Positions 9,236 through 18,796 of a DNA stretch of 39,288 nucleotides are shown piece after piece. The stretch's first letter is position 1, and every line of letters starts with the position of its first letter. Below the pieces are notes generated by a model that saw only the letters and a list, made by a program, of their open reading frames with translations, was not told where the DNA came from and made no database searches. This DNA is from Prorocentrum cordatum (Eukaryota > Sar > Dinophyceae > Prorocentrales > Prorocentraceae): contig CAUYUJ010008566.1 of the NCBI GenBank assembly GCA_963575745.1, forward strand, positions 1 to 39,288, in the 5' to 3' direction. Made by a program: the position numbers and the translations under genes.

Positions 9236-10136
9236 TCACACTCTACATACAGACAATATGTATGTGTGTATGTATGCATGCATGCGTGCAAGCATGCATG
9301 CATGGATGTATGCATGTATGTAGGTATATACACGTGTACGAATGTATGGTTGTATGTATGCATGTATGTATGTATGTACGTATGTTTACCTGCATGTCTG
9401 TATGTGTGCATGTCGGCATGTATGTATGCACGCATGTATGTTATGTTTGTATACATATACGTATGCATGTATATACGTATGTAATGATATATGCATGCAC
9501 GTGTGAATGCACGTATGCACATCCATATGCACATATGTATGTATATTTATGTGCATATATGCATACATGCATGCAGGCATGTGTGTATGTATGTATGCAT
9601 GTATGTGGATGTATGTATATATATATATATATGCATGTATGTATGTATGTACGTATGTATGCCCGCATGTCTGTATGTGTGCATGTCGGCATGAATGTAT
9701 GCACGCATGCATATATGTTTGTCTATATATGCGTATGCATGCATGTGCGTATGTAAGGACATCTGCATGCACGTGTGTATGCACGTATGCACATCCATAT
9801 GCACACATGTATGTATGTATGCATGTATGCATGCATGCATGTATGTATGTATGCATGTATGTTTATGTATGTATGCACGTATGTATGTATGTATGCATGT
9901 ATGCATGTATGCATGTATGTATGCATGTATGTATGTATGTAATTATGTATGCATGTAGGTATGTATGTATGTATATCTATACATGTATATGTAGGCAGGT
10001 AGGTAGGTAGGTAGGTATGCATGTATGCATGTATGCATGTATGCAAACATGCATGTCTGTATGCATGCATGTATGTATGTATGCATGTATGTATGTATGT
10101 ATGTATGCATATATATATATATATGTGTGTGTGTGC
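9236..10136. repeat. ATGT/GCAT microsatellite with 273-bp higher-order repeat
   Basis: About 900 bp of ATGT, ATGC and ACGT tetranucleotides (alternating purine-pyrimidine), with TA runs near 9620 and 10110. A larger unit is duplicated: GCATGTCTGTATGTGTGCAT occurs at 9392 and 9665, and CACATCCATATGCACA at about 9518 and 9790, both about 273 bp apart. Frames on both strands are open and encode Cys/Met/His/Tyr repeats; they are not genes. Confidence 0.92.
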
Positions 10137-10390
10137 ATCGATGTGTGCATACACACGCGTGCACAGGTGCCTACATGTGCACACCTGTACATCTCAGCAC
10201 CCATCTCCACATCCGCACCCGCCGCCCGCCGAGGCCCCCGAAGACCCATCCCCCGGCCGATGTGGTGGTGTTGCGTGCACCTCCCCGTGATCCCCCCGAG
10301 GGGCCTGCGCGGGCTCCGGGCCGCGGTGCAGGAATCTCAGAGGAGGGGGCCTCCAAGGGGGGCGAGCTCGACTGAGGAGGGGCACGCGCG

Positions 10391-10516
10391 GGGTCGTGTC
10401 AACAGATAGTCTGGAGACGATGTTTTGAGTATGTTTGAGCATTATTGCGACATGTTTTTTGGCTACTCTTTATCTTTCCTCCGGAATCCGCCTGCAGGGC
10501 GACATGCCCGACCTAA
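10391..10516 (+). mobile_element. MITE-A copy 4 (left end lost)
   Basis: The core (CAGATAGTCTGGAGACGAT) and intact right end (CGACATGCCCGACCTAA) are present. The left terminal repeat is missing, replaced by GC-rich sequence before 10400. No target duplication can be scored. Confidence 0.8.
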
Positions 10517-10928
10517 CCCCAGGGAGGGGGAGCGGGACAGCCTATCATCGGACACTTGTTTTACCAGCTCGAGAAGGTTCAGGCGATCGCCAACATGGCT
10601 TAAGGGGGCGTGGATCAGCGCCAGGTCCCATCTCCATGGGGAATCGCGGATCTCCGCCGCCGAGCGAGGCGGCACAGGCCGCATTGGTGGGGAGGGCACC
10701 TCCCCCGATCCACCATGGATGTGGCGGCCGCGCGCCACATCCATGGATCGCTAATCCGTGTTAGCGGCTCCCCCGATCGTGGGCCCGTACGGCCGACTTC
10801 TCGCAGGAACATATATGCCGCGGAGACGAGGGCTCGTGGCGTCTCTGCTGGCGGGCTGTCGCCGCCCCCGCCTCGTCGCGCACGGAGGGGCCGCGAGGTC
10901 TTGGCACAGAGAGCGCACCTCTGCCATT
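10517..10928. other. No gene; strong perfect hairpin
   Basis: At 10707-10749 GATCC and the 12-bp arm ATGGATGTGGCG are followed by a 6-bp loop, then the perfect complement CGCCACATCCAT and GGATC. CTCCCCCGATC occurs twice (about 10701 and 10768). Nothing coding is recognised. Confidence 0.6.
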
Positions 10929-11052
10929 TCAAGTCGGGTACGTCCCTCTACAGGGGGAATATTCAAGCATAGTCGAAGCATAGCCTGGGAACGATTTTCT
11001 GATGATTCGGGGGCTATCTTTGAGCATTGCTTGACGGACACGCCCGACTCAC
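10929..11052 (+). mobile_element. MITE-A copy 5 (internally shortened)
   Basis: Left end TCAAGTCGGGTACGTCCCTC and a short right end GGACACGCCCGACT are present. About 35 bp of the usual right-hand interior, including the CCGCCTGCAGG segment, is missing. Flanking octamers do not match. Confidence 0.75.
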
Positions 11053-11371
11053 ATGGGACATGTCTCGACTAGCAAATCTGCGCCCAGTTGCCCACGCATC
11101 GCGTTCTTGTTTTTGCGCAACTCGCTGTGTCGTTTTCGCTTGATGTACTCGCATCTTTTTGAAAAGCAGGAAGCGGTGTTTCGTGATTTCCTGCATGTTG
11201 CTCTGCGTGAGCTCGGTGTCACAAACATCATATTCCCAACCGCGCCGTTATAACCAAGCACGCCTCGGAAGCTGGGCGAGGGCTGCTAAAACGGCCCTCC
11301 CGGAAGGAACAAAAACAACTTCCCGGAATGAGGCGCGGCACGCGAAACAGTCAACGGGCTTATTCCCGGAA
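11053..11371. other. No feature recognised
   Basis: Less GC-biased sequence with a 66-codon plus-strand frame (11053-11253) of ordinary composition. It overlaps equally plausible minus-strand frames, so no call is made. CCCGGAA occurs three times between about 11298 and 11371. Confidence 0.4.
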
Positions 11372-11584
11372 TTTGGACGCCCGACATGGGCACGGAAAAA
11401 ATGGGCACAATGCCCAACAGCAGTTCCTGTTCATTTTGAACAGGACTCGCTGTCCACGCCGCCGCGGCCCGTGTCCATTTGAGACAGAGGGCCGCCTGCC
11501 AAACAGCGGCCGCTGTTGGTTTGGGACAACATTTGTTGTTGGGCATTGTACCCAGTCTTTCCGTGCCCATTTCGGGCGTCCAAA
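11372..11584. mobile_element. 213-bp foldback element with about 55-bp inverted termini
   Basis: The left terminus begins TTTGGACGCCCGACATGGGC and continues to CAATGCCCAACA. The reverse complement of the right terminus begins TTTGGACGCCCGAAATGGGC and reaches the same CAATGCCCAACA. Inside lie further palindromes (CCTGTTCATTTTGAACAGG, CAGCGGCCGCTG). Flanks share the pentamer CGGAA on both sides, a possible 5-bp target duplication. Non-coding. Confidence 0.8.
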
Positions 11585-11788
11585 CGGAAGGACGAAGACA
11601 CTTTCCCGGACGCCGATCTTAGCAGCCACGCATCTCGCAGCCCTCGCCCGGCTTCCGAACGCCGTTGGCGCGGCCTTGGCGGAGGACGCGCCCGGCCCCA
11701 ATCTGCGCCCCAAATCGCCCACGGAGCGTCGCTCGCTCGGGGGCCCGACGGCCCGCCCCAGGAAGGCCTGCGCCAGTTCGCCGCCGAG

Positions 11789-11802
11789 GGGGGGGGGGGG
11801 GG
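11789..11802. repeat. 14-nt G homopolymer
   Basis: Lies directly before the 21-bp array. A second G run of 20 nt (13582-13601) lies directly after the inverted cluster of the same motif. Confidence 0.95.
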
Positions 11803-11813
11803 AGATTCGGTCT

Positions 11814-12002
11814 CTTTACAACCAGAACAACCACTTTACAACCAGATGGGTTACTTTACAACCAACATAGGATTGGAAAGTATGGTTTTTCATCGAGAAC
11901 GTCCACTTTGCAACCAGAACGGCCCACTTTACAACCAGAACGGACCACTTTACAACCAGAACGGGCCACTTTACAACCAGAACGGACCACTTTACAACCA
12001 GC
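11814..12002 (+). repeat. 21-bp tandem array (CTTTACAACCAGAACGG)
   Basis: Eight recognisable units of ACTTTACAACCAGAACGG-type sequence plus one diverged stretch (11874-11908); the last four are almost identical. The period is a multiple of three, so a frame running 11665-12231 reads a TLQPER heptad repeat. I cannot tell whether that frame is ever translated. Confidence 0.92.
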
Positions 12003-12039
12003 TCAGAGTGGCCGTGCGTGTTTGGGCGTTCCGCAAAGT

Positions 12040-12189
12040 GCTCCAGAGCAAGTGGGCGCTCTGAAAAATGCCCCAGAGCAATTGGGCGCTCTGAAAAATG
12101 CTCCAGAGCAAGTGGGCGCTCTCAAAAGTGCTCCAGGGCGCGCGGACGCTCTGACAAATGATCCAGAGCACGTGGGCGCTCTGGAGCCC
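12040..12189 (+). repeat. 30-bp tandem array, five units
   Basis: Exactly five 30-bp units built on GCTCCAGAGCAAGTGGGCGC. Each can fold because AGAGC and GCTCT flank an 8-9 nt loop. The same frame as the 21-bp array continues through it as an APEQVGALKN decapeptide repeat and stops after 12231. Confidence 0.92.
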
Positions 12190-12450
12190 GAGCGCCTGAA
12201 CTCTCTGCGCAGGCCCCAGCGATGCCTCTGAACCCGAGCGCCTGAACGCCCCGCGCAGGCCCCAGCGATGCCTCTGAGCCCGAGGACCTGGACGCTCTGC
12301 GCAGGCCCCAGCGATGCCTCTGAGCCCGAGGACCTGGACGCTCTGCGCAGGCCCCAGCGATGCCTCTGAGCCCGAGCGCCTGGACGCTCTGAGCAGGCCC
12401 CAGCGATGCCTCTGAGCCCGAGCGCCTGGACGCTCTGGCGCTCTGAGCCC
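12190..12450 (+). repeat. 46-bp tandem array, about five units
   Basis: The string GGCCCCAGCGATGCCTCTGA recurs at 12212, 12258, 12304, 12350 and 12396, an exact 46-bp period. The period is not a multiple of three, so a peptide repeat is not maintained on either strand for long. Confidence 0.92.
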
Positions 12451-13360
12451 AGCAGACTAAGACAGGGCTTGCTAGCAGGGGCCAAGCGGCCTCAACAAGG
12501 GCCCCGTGCTCGCACGGGAATAAGGCGACAGCATACGTAGGAAGGCTCAGGGCGACGCGCTGCCCATTTTAGGGATCACTCACAGGAAGCGAGCCCCGTG
12601 GCCTCCACAACGGCCCAGCGCTCCAGGGAACTAGGCCATTGGCACCGCGGGTCTCTTGGGCCACGTTGGCCCCTGAAGCCCCACGGTGTTCTGCAAGGGG
12701 CTAAGTGCGCCCGCTCCAGTTGGCCCCCTGCTGCTCCTCGTCTTGGAAGATCGAGGTTCAACGTCCCGAATAAATGCAACTATTTCGAAGATCGTTTCTT
12801 CCAGCGTCAGCCACGGTGCCAGCGCAGCAACGCAGGTATCGTGCTCGGGCAGCAGCTTCAGCCACCGTGCCAGCGCAGCAGCTTGAGCCACCGTGACAGC
12901 GCATCACCGCCACCTCTGTGCCTGCTACCACCACACTTACCGCTGCAGCCCCGCTACCTCCACAATTCCGACTGACCCCCCGCTACTACCGCAAATCCCA
13001 TTGCAGCCCAGCTACCACCACAGTTCCCACCGTTGCCTGGCGACCACCACAGTTGCCACCGCAGCTTCCCAACACCATGCAGTTCCCATTGTAGCCCCCG
13101 CTTCCACCACATCTCCCACTACAGCTTTCCACTGCCATGCAGCTCCAGTCTTGGACGGGATCATGGTTTATTCGTATGCCTTGCGCGACTAGCCTTCGCC
13201 CGTCAGAAAAAAAGGCAAAGCAAGCAATGGCAGAACTGACCGACAGAGCTTAGAGAGCAGGTCAAAACTCGAACCCGCCCACCAGCACGCAACATGCCAT
13301 AGCGCACCAGGTCGCCGCATCGCCAACTCGTGCGCAGTGCTTCTTCGTGCGCGATGGGCA
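12451..13360. other. No gene; degenerate CCACCACAGTTCC repeats
   Basis: From about 12810 to 12905 AGCCACCGTGCCAGCGCAGC recurs with variation, and from 12955 to 13150 a degenerate CTACCACCACAGTTCCCACC-like unit recurs. The frames over it are low-complexity His/Thr/Pro. No recognised protein. Confidence 0.5.
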
Positions 13361-13574
13361 ACTTTACAACCAACATGCCTCAAAGAGCCCAAAGCCACCC
13401 TTGCGCTTGCCCACGGAGATTTCAGGGAAAGGCACGCGTGCATTCAATATGTGTTGTTACTTGCCTGGTTGTAAAGTGCCCTTCCTGGTTGCAAAGTGCC
13501 CTTCTTGGATGTTATAAGCTGGTTGTAAAGTGACCCATATGGTTGGAAAGTGCGCTTCTGGTTGTAAAGTGACC
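13361..13574 (-). repeat. Second cluster of the 21-bp motif, mostly inverted
   Basis: One plus-strand unit (ACTTTACAACCAACATGCC, 13361) is followed at 13462-13574 by five to six units of CTGGTTGTAAAGTGCCC, the reverse complement of the array at 11814-12002. The two clusters bound about 1.4 kb in inverted orientation. Confidence 0.85.
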
Positions 13575-13581
13575 CGCACGC

Positions 13582-13722
13582 GGGGGGGGGGGGGGGGGGG
13601 GCGCAGGGCGGAAGCGCGACCCAGGGGCAGCAGAAGGAGGTTTTTCCCGAGGGCTTAGGCCCCCTTCTCCTCCTCCCTCCCTCCTCCTCCTCCTCCTCCT
13701 TCTCCTCCTCCTCCTCCTCCAG
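13582..13722. repeat. 20-nt G homopolymer and (CTC)n tract
   Basis: G run at 13582-13601, then a CTCCTC tract at 13672-13722, just upstream of the LINE relic. No function is assigned. Confidence 0.9.
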
Positions 13723-13827
13723 CCGTTCTGGCACAAGTTTGGTGCTTGTTGGCGCGAACTTCAGAGCGGCACACTGCGTTAACGGGCCTTCTGGCTCGGA
13801 TCTTCTCAGTGATTGACTTCGGGGTGT

Positions 13828-14866
13828 ATGACGCCCCCGCCTGCATCGCGCAATGGTGGTGCTAAAGGAGACGGGCGTGGCAAAGGACGAGTTCGTGCGG
13901 ACTGGTCCAGCGGCGCGGCCGCCCCTCCCTGGCACTACGGCGCCTACATGTACTCGGACAAGGTTACGGACGGATATTCTAAGTTCAAGTGCAGCTCCTG
14001 TGGCTGCGCGAAGAACCCCAAGGCGGCCCGCTACTGCAAGCATTGTGGGGCGCCTTTCGTTGCTGTTCGCCCTGTTGATGGTGGAGCCCCGCAGAACGGG
14101 GCGTGGTCGCTGGCCCCTCCTGGCTTTTTCTCCTCGGCGGCTCCTTGGGCCAAGCACTTGCGTCCTCTCCCTGGGCCCCCTGGAGGTCCTGGACAGCCTG
14201 CTGGAGCTGGGCATGGAGGTGGGCATCCTGGAGGCGCAGCTGCCAGGGCACCCCCTCTCCCCGTCGGGCCCCAGAGCCAGCTTAAAGCGGATGAGGCCAA
14301 GCAGCTGGCAGACCTCGCACGGAAAGGAGGTGACCTCACCACAGCAACCAAGTACGAGGCCGAGTTCAAGAAGCTGCATGCACAGGAGTCGCCTAAGCCT
14401 CCCACGCCGCTCCACCAGCGAGTGCAGCAGCAGTTTGCCGCCGCGGCTCGACTGGAGAAGGCGTTGGATCGGGAGGTGGGCAAGCTCCTGGGCTGGAGGA
14501 ACGACATCGCCAAGCTTGAGGACACGGTGCGCACCATGCGTGAGGAGTTGGCCACGGCCGACCAGCAGTACAAGGCGCTGGTGGCTGAGCGTTCAGCAGC
14601 AGGCGGCTGTGGCACCTGTCCCCGCTGCCCCTGCCCCTGCCGAGCTCGAGCTGGAGGACTTGTGTGCCGACACGTTCGACCTGGGCGCCTTCCCTACAGT
14701 GGATGAGGTCAGTTTCTTCGAGGGCGACGCAGAGCTCGAGGACAAGGGCCGCGAAGAGATCGCCAAGCGGAAGGACGACCTCAACGCTGGGGTCCCCAAG
14801 CTGGCCAAGGACCTGCTGGGCCCCCTGGTGGCTGCTGCCAAAGCGGCCCGAGATGCACATCGATAA
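13828..14866 (+). pseudogene. LINE ORF1-like protein: zinc ribbon plus coiled coil, one frameshift
   Basis: The first ATG (13828) opens a Gly/Arg-rich leader, then two CxxC pairs about 12 residues apart (CSSCG and CKHCG, about residues 55-73 from that ATG), a zinc-ribbon arrangement seen at the start of dinoflagellate LINEs. A Pro/Gly-rich hinge follows, then a long charged helix (QLKADEAKQLADLARKGG through TMREELATADQQY) predicted to be coiled coil. Near 14590 the meaningful frame moves by one; the second frame continues with acidic text (ELELEDLCADTFDLGAF) and ends at TAA 14864-14866. Downstream of that stop the same frame stays open to 15658 with similar Ala-rich composition, so the stop is probably a mutation. 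Likely role by analogy: RNA binding in the retrotransposition particle. Confidence 0.75.
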
Positions 14867-15558
14867 CATCTGGCTCGGGTCGCCAGCAAGCGGCGGCGCG
14901 CAGATCAGGGAGCAGCGGCAGGGGGTGATGCTGGAGCTGAAGGTGAGCCGCGTGCGGCACCTAATCCCGCCCCTGGCACGGCGGCAGCCGACGCTGCCCC
15001 AGCTGGTGGTGGAGCCTCAGCAGCTGCAGACGATGTGCGGGCCAAGGCAGAGAAGGCCCTTCAATCTCCCCCCCCGCCCCTGGCGGGGTGGGGGGAGGAA
15101 CCACCGCCTAGTCTGGCCGTGCATTCGTGCTTGCATGCGCGTGCCAGTTTCAGCGCTCTCACGGTGAGCGCCCAAGGGAATTCTCAATGCCCGTCCCCAA
15201 CTTTTGATCCGGATGGTTTCGAAATCCACGGTCTCAGAGCGCCTTCCCACTCTGGGTCGCATCAATGTAGTGCCGATGGAGTGCGGAGCCCCCTCGACGC
15301 TCGATGGGCTGATGCCCACAAGTGTTTCAACCTGTCGCAAGCTGTGGAGGCCACCCTCGCCAAGTCGGACAGCGCCTGTCCCCGACAGGCCGCTGGCGGC
15401 CCCCGCCCTAGGCATCGGCGTGCCCCCTTGGTTTTTTCGGCACCGAGGGCCGCGAAGTTTTTACCAGGGCCGCGCCAGGCCAAGGCGTTGAACGCTCTCA
15501 GGCTTCCAAGCTTTTTCCCTTCCACACCCCCGACCCCAGCCCTGGAGATTCTAGGGTT
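14867..15558 (+). pseudogene. LINE region between ORF1-like part and endonuclease
   Basis: The frame of the ORF1-like tail continues after the stop with Arg/Ala-rich text (RVASKRRRAD, then ADDVRAKAEKAL). It is open to 15658, but recognisable endonuclease text starts in another frame at 15559. No domain is recognised here. I read it as the diverged linker of the LINE, not as a separate gene. Confidence 0.5.
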
Positions 15559-15975
15559 GAGCTCGTTATCCAGACCGCCAATGTCACGTCTTGGCAATCT
15601 GACTCGGGAGGCGGCCTCAAAGCTTGGCTTCCCAAGTGCGGTGCGCACGTTCTCTTAATCCAAGAGCACCACCTGCTTGAGGCTGATCTGGAGTAGGCTA
15701 CTGGATGGGCTCATCGGCATGGGTGGAAAGCTATCCTTGGGCCTGCTGCTCCAGGAGTGGGACACGGTACTTCTTCTGGGGTTGGGATCTTGGCCCAGAA
15801 CTCTTTGGGGCGTCACGCTCCTCCTGGAGGCCACATCATCGACAGGCGTCGTTCGATCGGGGCCGTTGTGCACATTCCTGGTGGTGAGCCCATCCTCGTT
15901 TGCAGCACTTACTTGCGCACGGTCGAGGGGCCTCCCAGTGCAGATGCAGTTTCATGCAGGGATTGGGAGACTTAA
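15559..15975 (+). pseudogene. LINE apurinic/apyrimidinic-type endonuclease, N-terminal half only
   Basis: In one frame the text runs TANVTSW, then HVLLIQEHHL (the N-terminal Asn and the Gln-Glu pair of this endonuclease family). An in-frame TAG at 15694-15696 follows, then HRHGWKAILGPAAPG, SSGVGILAQNSLGRH and HIPGGEPILVCSTYLR, all typical of the middle of the domain. It stops at TAA 15973-15975. The later catalytic segments (GDFN-like and SDH-like) are absent: the next text in another frame is already the post-endonuclease linker. The domain is therefore deleted by roughly half and cannot nick DNA. Confidence 0.75.
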
Positions 15976-15984
15976 TGGCCTCGT

Positions 15985-16747
15985 CTTTCGGAAGCCCCCG
16001 CCGCTGCCGATTGAGCCTGCGATCGGCCCAGTGCCTCCACCGCCAGATTGGACAGCTATTCAGTGTGAAGCTGATCGTGCCCTTGTTGCTTGCCACAGTG
16101 GTGACGCGCACGCTGCGCAGTGCATGCTCGGCGCCCTCTATAAGCACTGGGCCGACCTTTCGGAGAAGGAGCTAGGGAGGGGGAGACAAACCATTCTGCC
16201 CTGTTGGGGGAGCAGGGGAAAGATGCCACAGCAACATTGGGTCAACATTCTCGACCAAGATCGGGAAGCCCCCACCGGCAGCCCTAATTGTTTTCGATCA
16301 AATGGCTTGTGGGCAACTTCTCCAACTCGATGCCGTTGCTATAGGATCCGCCCAGTCCCAGGAACTTCGGAGGATGTTGCTTAACCCTCCTCGCTTTTTG
16401 AAGCAAGGGCTGGATGTCCACAGCGACCTCGTCATTCGAGTGCAGTCCTGTATGGGCCAACTTGATCTTCTCGACCTCGCCGTCGGAGAATCCATCCTTT
16501 CCGACTTAGACGAGCACCTCGCGACCTTCGCTGTGAAGGCCAAATTGCAGGCGCTTGCTGAGTGGAAAGAGTGGCTTCTTCAGTCTATTGACCAGGGCGC
16601 CAGGGGAGCCCACCAGCATGTCAGAGGCAGCCAGCCGTGGACCCCCACCACGACCCTCAGCAGGGACGGAGCTGTTGTCTCGGACCCCCTGGCGCTGCTG
16701 GCTCCAGAGGCCAGCAAGTTCAGTAAGCTTTGGAAGGCCACTCCCGA
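15985..16747 (+). pseudogene. LINE endonuclease-RT linker, frameshifted
   Basis: One frame gives KPPPLPIEPAIGPVPPPPDW and ALYKHWADLSEKEL. After about 16300 another frame gives LNPPRFLKQG, LAEWKEWLLQSI and ARGAHQHVRG, ending FSKLWKAT. These short blocks match the connector between endonuclease and RT that I recall from dinoflagellate LINEs. The role is structural. The segment ends in an 18-nt C run (16748-16765) where the frame changes again. Confidence 0.65.
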
Positions 16748-16765
16748 CCCCCCCCCCCCCCCCCC
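16748..16765. repeat. 18-nt C homopolymer at a LINE frame change
   Basis: The coding text passes from one frame to another across this run. A length error in reads or assembly could create the break, so this particular frameshift is weak evidence for decay. Confidence 0.9.
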
Positions 16766-17832
16766 GAAGGAGACCAAGTTCCTATTCGTTGAGCCCCATC
16801 CCCCGTCTCACTGCTGAAACCCTGCGTTCGGCTTCTAGGCTGTATTCCGCCCGCTCAGCCACTGCCGTTGACGGGTTCCACATGAAACATGTTGCCTCGC
16901 TCTCGGATGGGTCCCTGGATGTCCTGTGTACCATGTATTCCATCATGGAAGCGTCTGGGCTGTTCCCTGGGCAAACCTCCCTGGTTGTGCTTTCCCTCCT
17001 CCAGAAACCCTCTGGAGGGTATCGGCCCATTGGCCTTTTCTGCAGCTCTCACCGCCTCTGGGGGCGGTGCCGCAGGTCCTATGCGGCCCAGTGGGAAAGC
17101 AAGTTTCAGCGGTGCTATTTTGCGGGGGCCCAATTTTCTTCTGCGGTCGATGTTGTCTGGAGGCAGACTCTGCGAGCTGAAGGAGCTGTGGCCGGCAACC
17201 AGTCCAGTTGTACGGTTCTGTGGGACCTCTACAAATGTTTCGAGTTGGCGCACCTGGGCACGCTCCTTCAGCGCTGCCATCAGTATGAGTTCCCCGTCCA
17301 GTTAGCTCGACTTGCTGTGCAAGCCTATCGGCATGGCAGGTTCATTTCTCTTGGCGGCGTGGTCGTCGGCCCGTTCCATGTCACCAACGGGGTCGTCGCC
17401 GGCTGTGGGTTTGCAACCACCATGGTGCGCATTAGTGCTATTCCTGCACTTGACGCGTTGCAGCTGCCACCAGGTATTACGCTCGACGTTTACATTGACG
17501 ATTGCGGTCTCAGCTGCAACGGGTCCAATGCCTACATTCTCAGGCACCTCCCTGAGGCCGCAGCCAACCTCAGGGATGCCATCGAGGTTGACATGGGGGC
17601 GGTCATTTCTCCTGATAAAGCTTCTCTCGTCGCCTCGTCGGACGCGCTCGCCATGCAAGTCAGGGACTGCCTGGGCGGCCTCGCGGGGCCCATTATCCAA
17701 GGGACAGTCAACTTGGGCATTGACTATGCCCCAGGGTCCTCCCGACGCCTTCCCGGCAGGGGGAAAAAGTTTTCTGACCGCAAACGGGTTTTCAACAATT
17801 ACGCTACCGCGCAACCCCACATACTTAATCTA
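16766..17832 (+). pseudogene. LINE reverse transcriptase domain, truncated by the gap
   Basis: A single open frame carries the RT blocks in order: PRLTAETLRSASR and VDGFHMKHVASL before the fingers, KPSGGYRPIGL (about 17005-17037), motif A WDLYKCFE (17221 on), motif B NGVVAGCGFATT (about 17386), motif C VYIDD with its two catalytic Asp codons at 17497-17502, and a thumb-side VNLGIDYAPGSSRR (about 17708). It runs uninterrupted into the N gap at 17833. All residues needed for catalysis appear present in this piece. Copying would be target-primed from the element's own RNA in the nucleus. Confidence 0.9.
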
Positions 17833-17932
17833 NNNNNNNNNNNNNNNNNNNNNNNNNNNNNNNNNNNNNNNNNNNNNNNNNNNNNNNNNNNNNNNNNNNN
17901 NNNNNNNNNNNNNNNNNNNNNNNNNNNNNNNN
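17833..17932. other. Assembly gap (100 N)
   Basis: Exactly 100 N, the conventional size for a gap of unknown length. It lies at the junction of the RT and a 90-bp minisatellite, so unresolved tandem repeats are the probable cause and the true array is likely longer. Confidence 0.99.
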
Positions 17933-18796
17933 TGTCGTGGATAGCGACCGAGCTGAGAGACCACCCCCTGCGCACCCCCTGTGGTGTCGAGAAAGTGCCA
18001 CGCTTGCTAGGCTTTGCGCCAGTGTCGTGGATAGCGGCCGAGCTGAGAGACCACCCCCTCCGCACCCCCTGTGGTGCCAAGAAAGTGCCACGCCTGCTAG
18101 CCTTTGCGGCAGTGTCGTGGGTAGCGGCCGAGTTGAGAGACCACCCCCTGCGCACCCCCTGTGGTGTCGAGAAAGTGCCACGCCTGCTAGGCTTTGCGCC
18201 AGTGTCGTGGAAGCGACCGAACTGAGAGACCGCCCCCTGCGCACCCCCTGTGGTGTCGAGAAAGTGCCACGCCTGCTAGGCTTTGCGCCAGTGTCGTGGA
18301 TAGCGGCCGAGCTGAGAGACCACCCCCGTGCGCACCCCCTGTGGTGTCGAGAAAGTGCCACGCCTGCTAGGCTTTGCGCCAGTGTCGTGGGTAGCGGCCG
18401 AACTGAGAGACCACCCCCTGCGCACCCCCTGTGGTGTCGAGAAAGTGCAGCGCCTGCTAGGCTTTGCGCCAGTGTCGTGGATAGCGGCCGAACTGAGAGA
18501 CCACCCCCTGCGCACCCTTTGTGGTGTCGAGAAAGTGCCGCGCCTGCCACGCCCTGCGAGCGTGTCACGGATAGAGGCCCCGCTGAGGGACCACCCTTTG
18601 CGCCCCCCCAGTGGTGTCGAGAAAGTGCCGCGCCTGCCACGCCCTGCGAGCGTGTCACGGATAGAGGCCCCGCTGAGGGACCACCCCCTGCGCACCCCCT
18701 GTGGCGTCGAGAAAGTGACGCTCCTACCACGATCTGCGAGCGCGTCGCGGATAGAGGCTGCGCTGAGGGACCACCCTCTGCGCACTCTCTGTGGTG
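17933..18796. repeat. 90-bp minisatellite, about 9.6 visible units
   Basis: The GTGTCGTGGATAGCGG phase point recurs at 17933, 18023, 18113, 18203, 18292, 18383 and 18473, then as GTGTCACGG at 18563 and 18653 and GCGTCGCGG at 18743. The last three units form a diverged subtype. A 1-bp loss in the unit starting 18203 is offset by a 1-bp gain in the next. Several frames on both strands are open; one reads a 30-residue repeat (ELRDHPLRTPCGVEKVPRLL). The array interrupts the LINE between RT thumb and post-RT region. Confidence 0.95.

Noticed and set aside
9064-10184. Multiple overlapping Cys/Met/His/Tyr-rich frames
   Set aside because: Produced by the stop-free ATGT/GCAT repeat on both strands.
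11814-12189. CRISPR-like array of short repeats
   Set aside because: Units are contiguous tandem repeats without unique spacers, in eukaryote-like DNA and without any cas-like gene.
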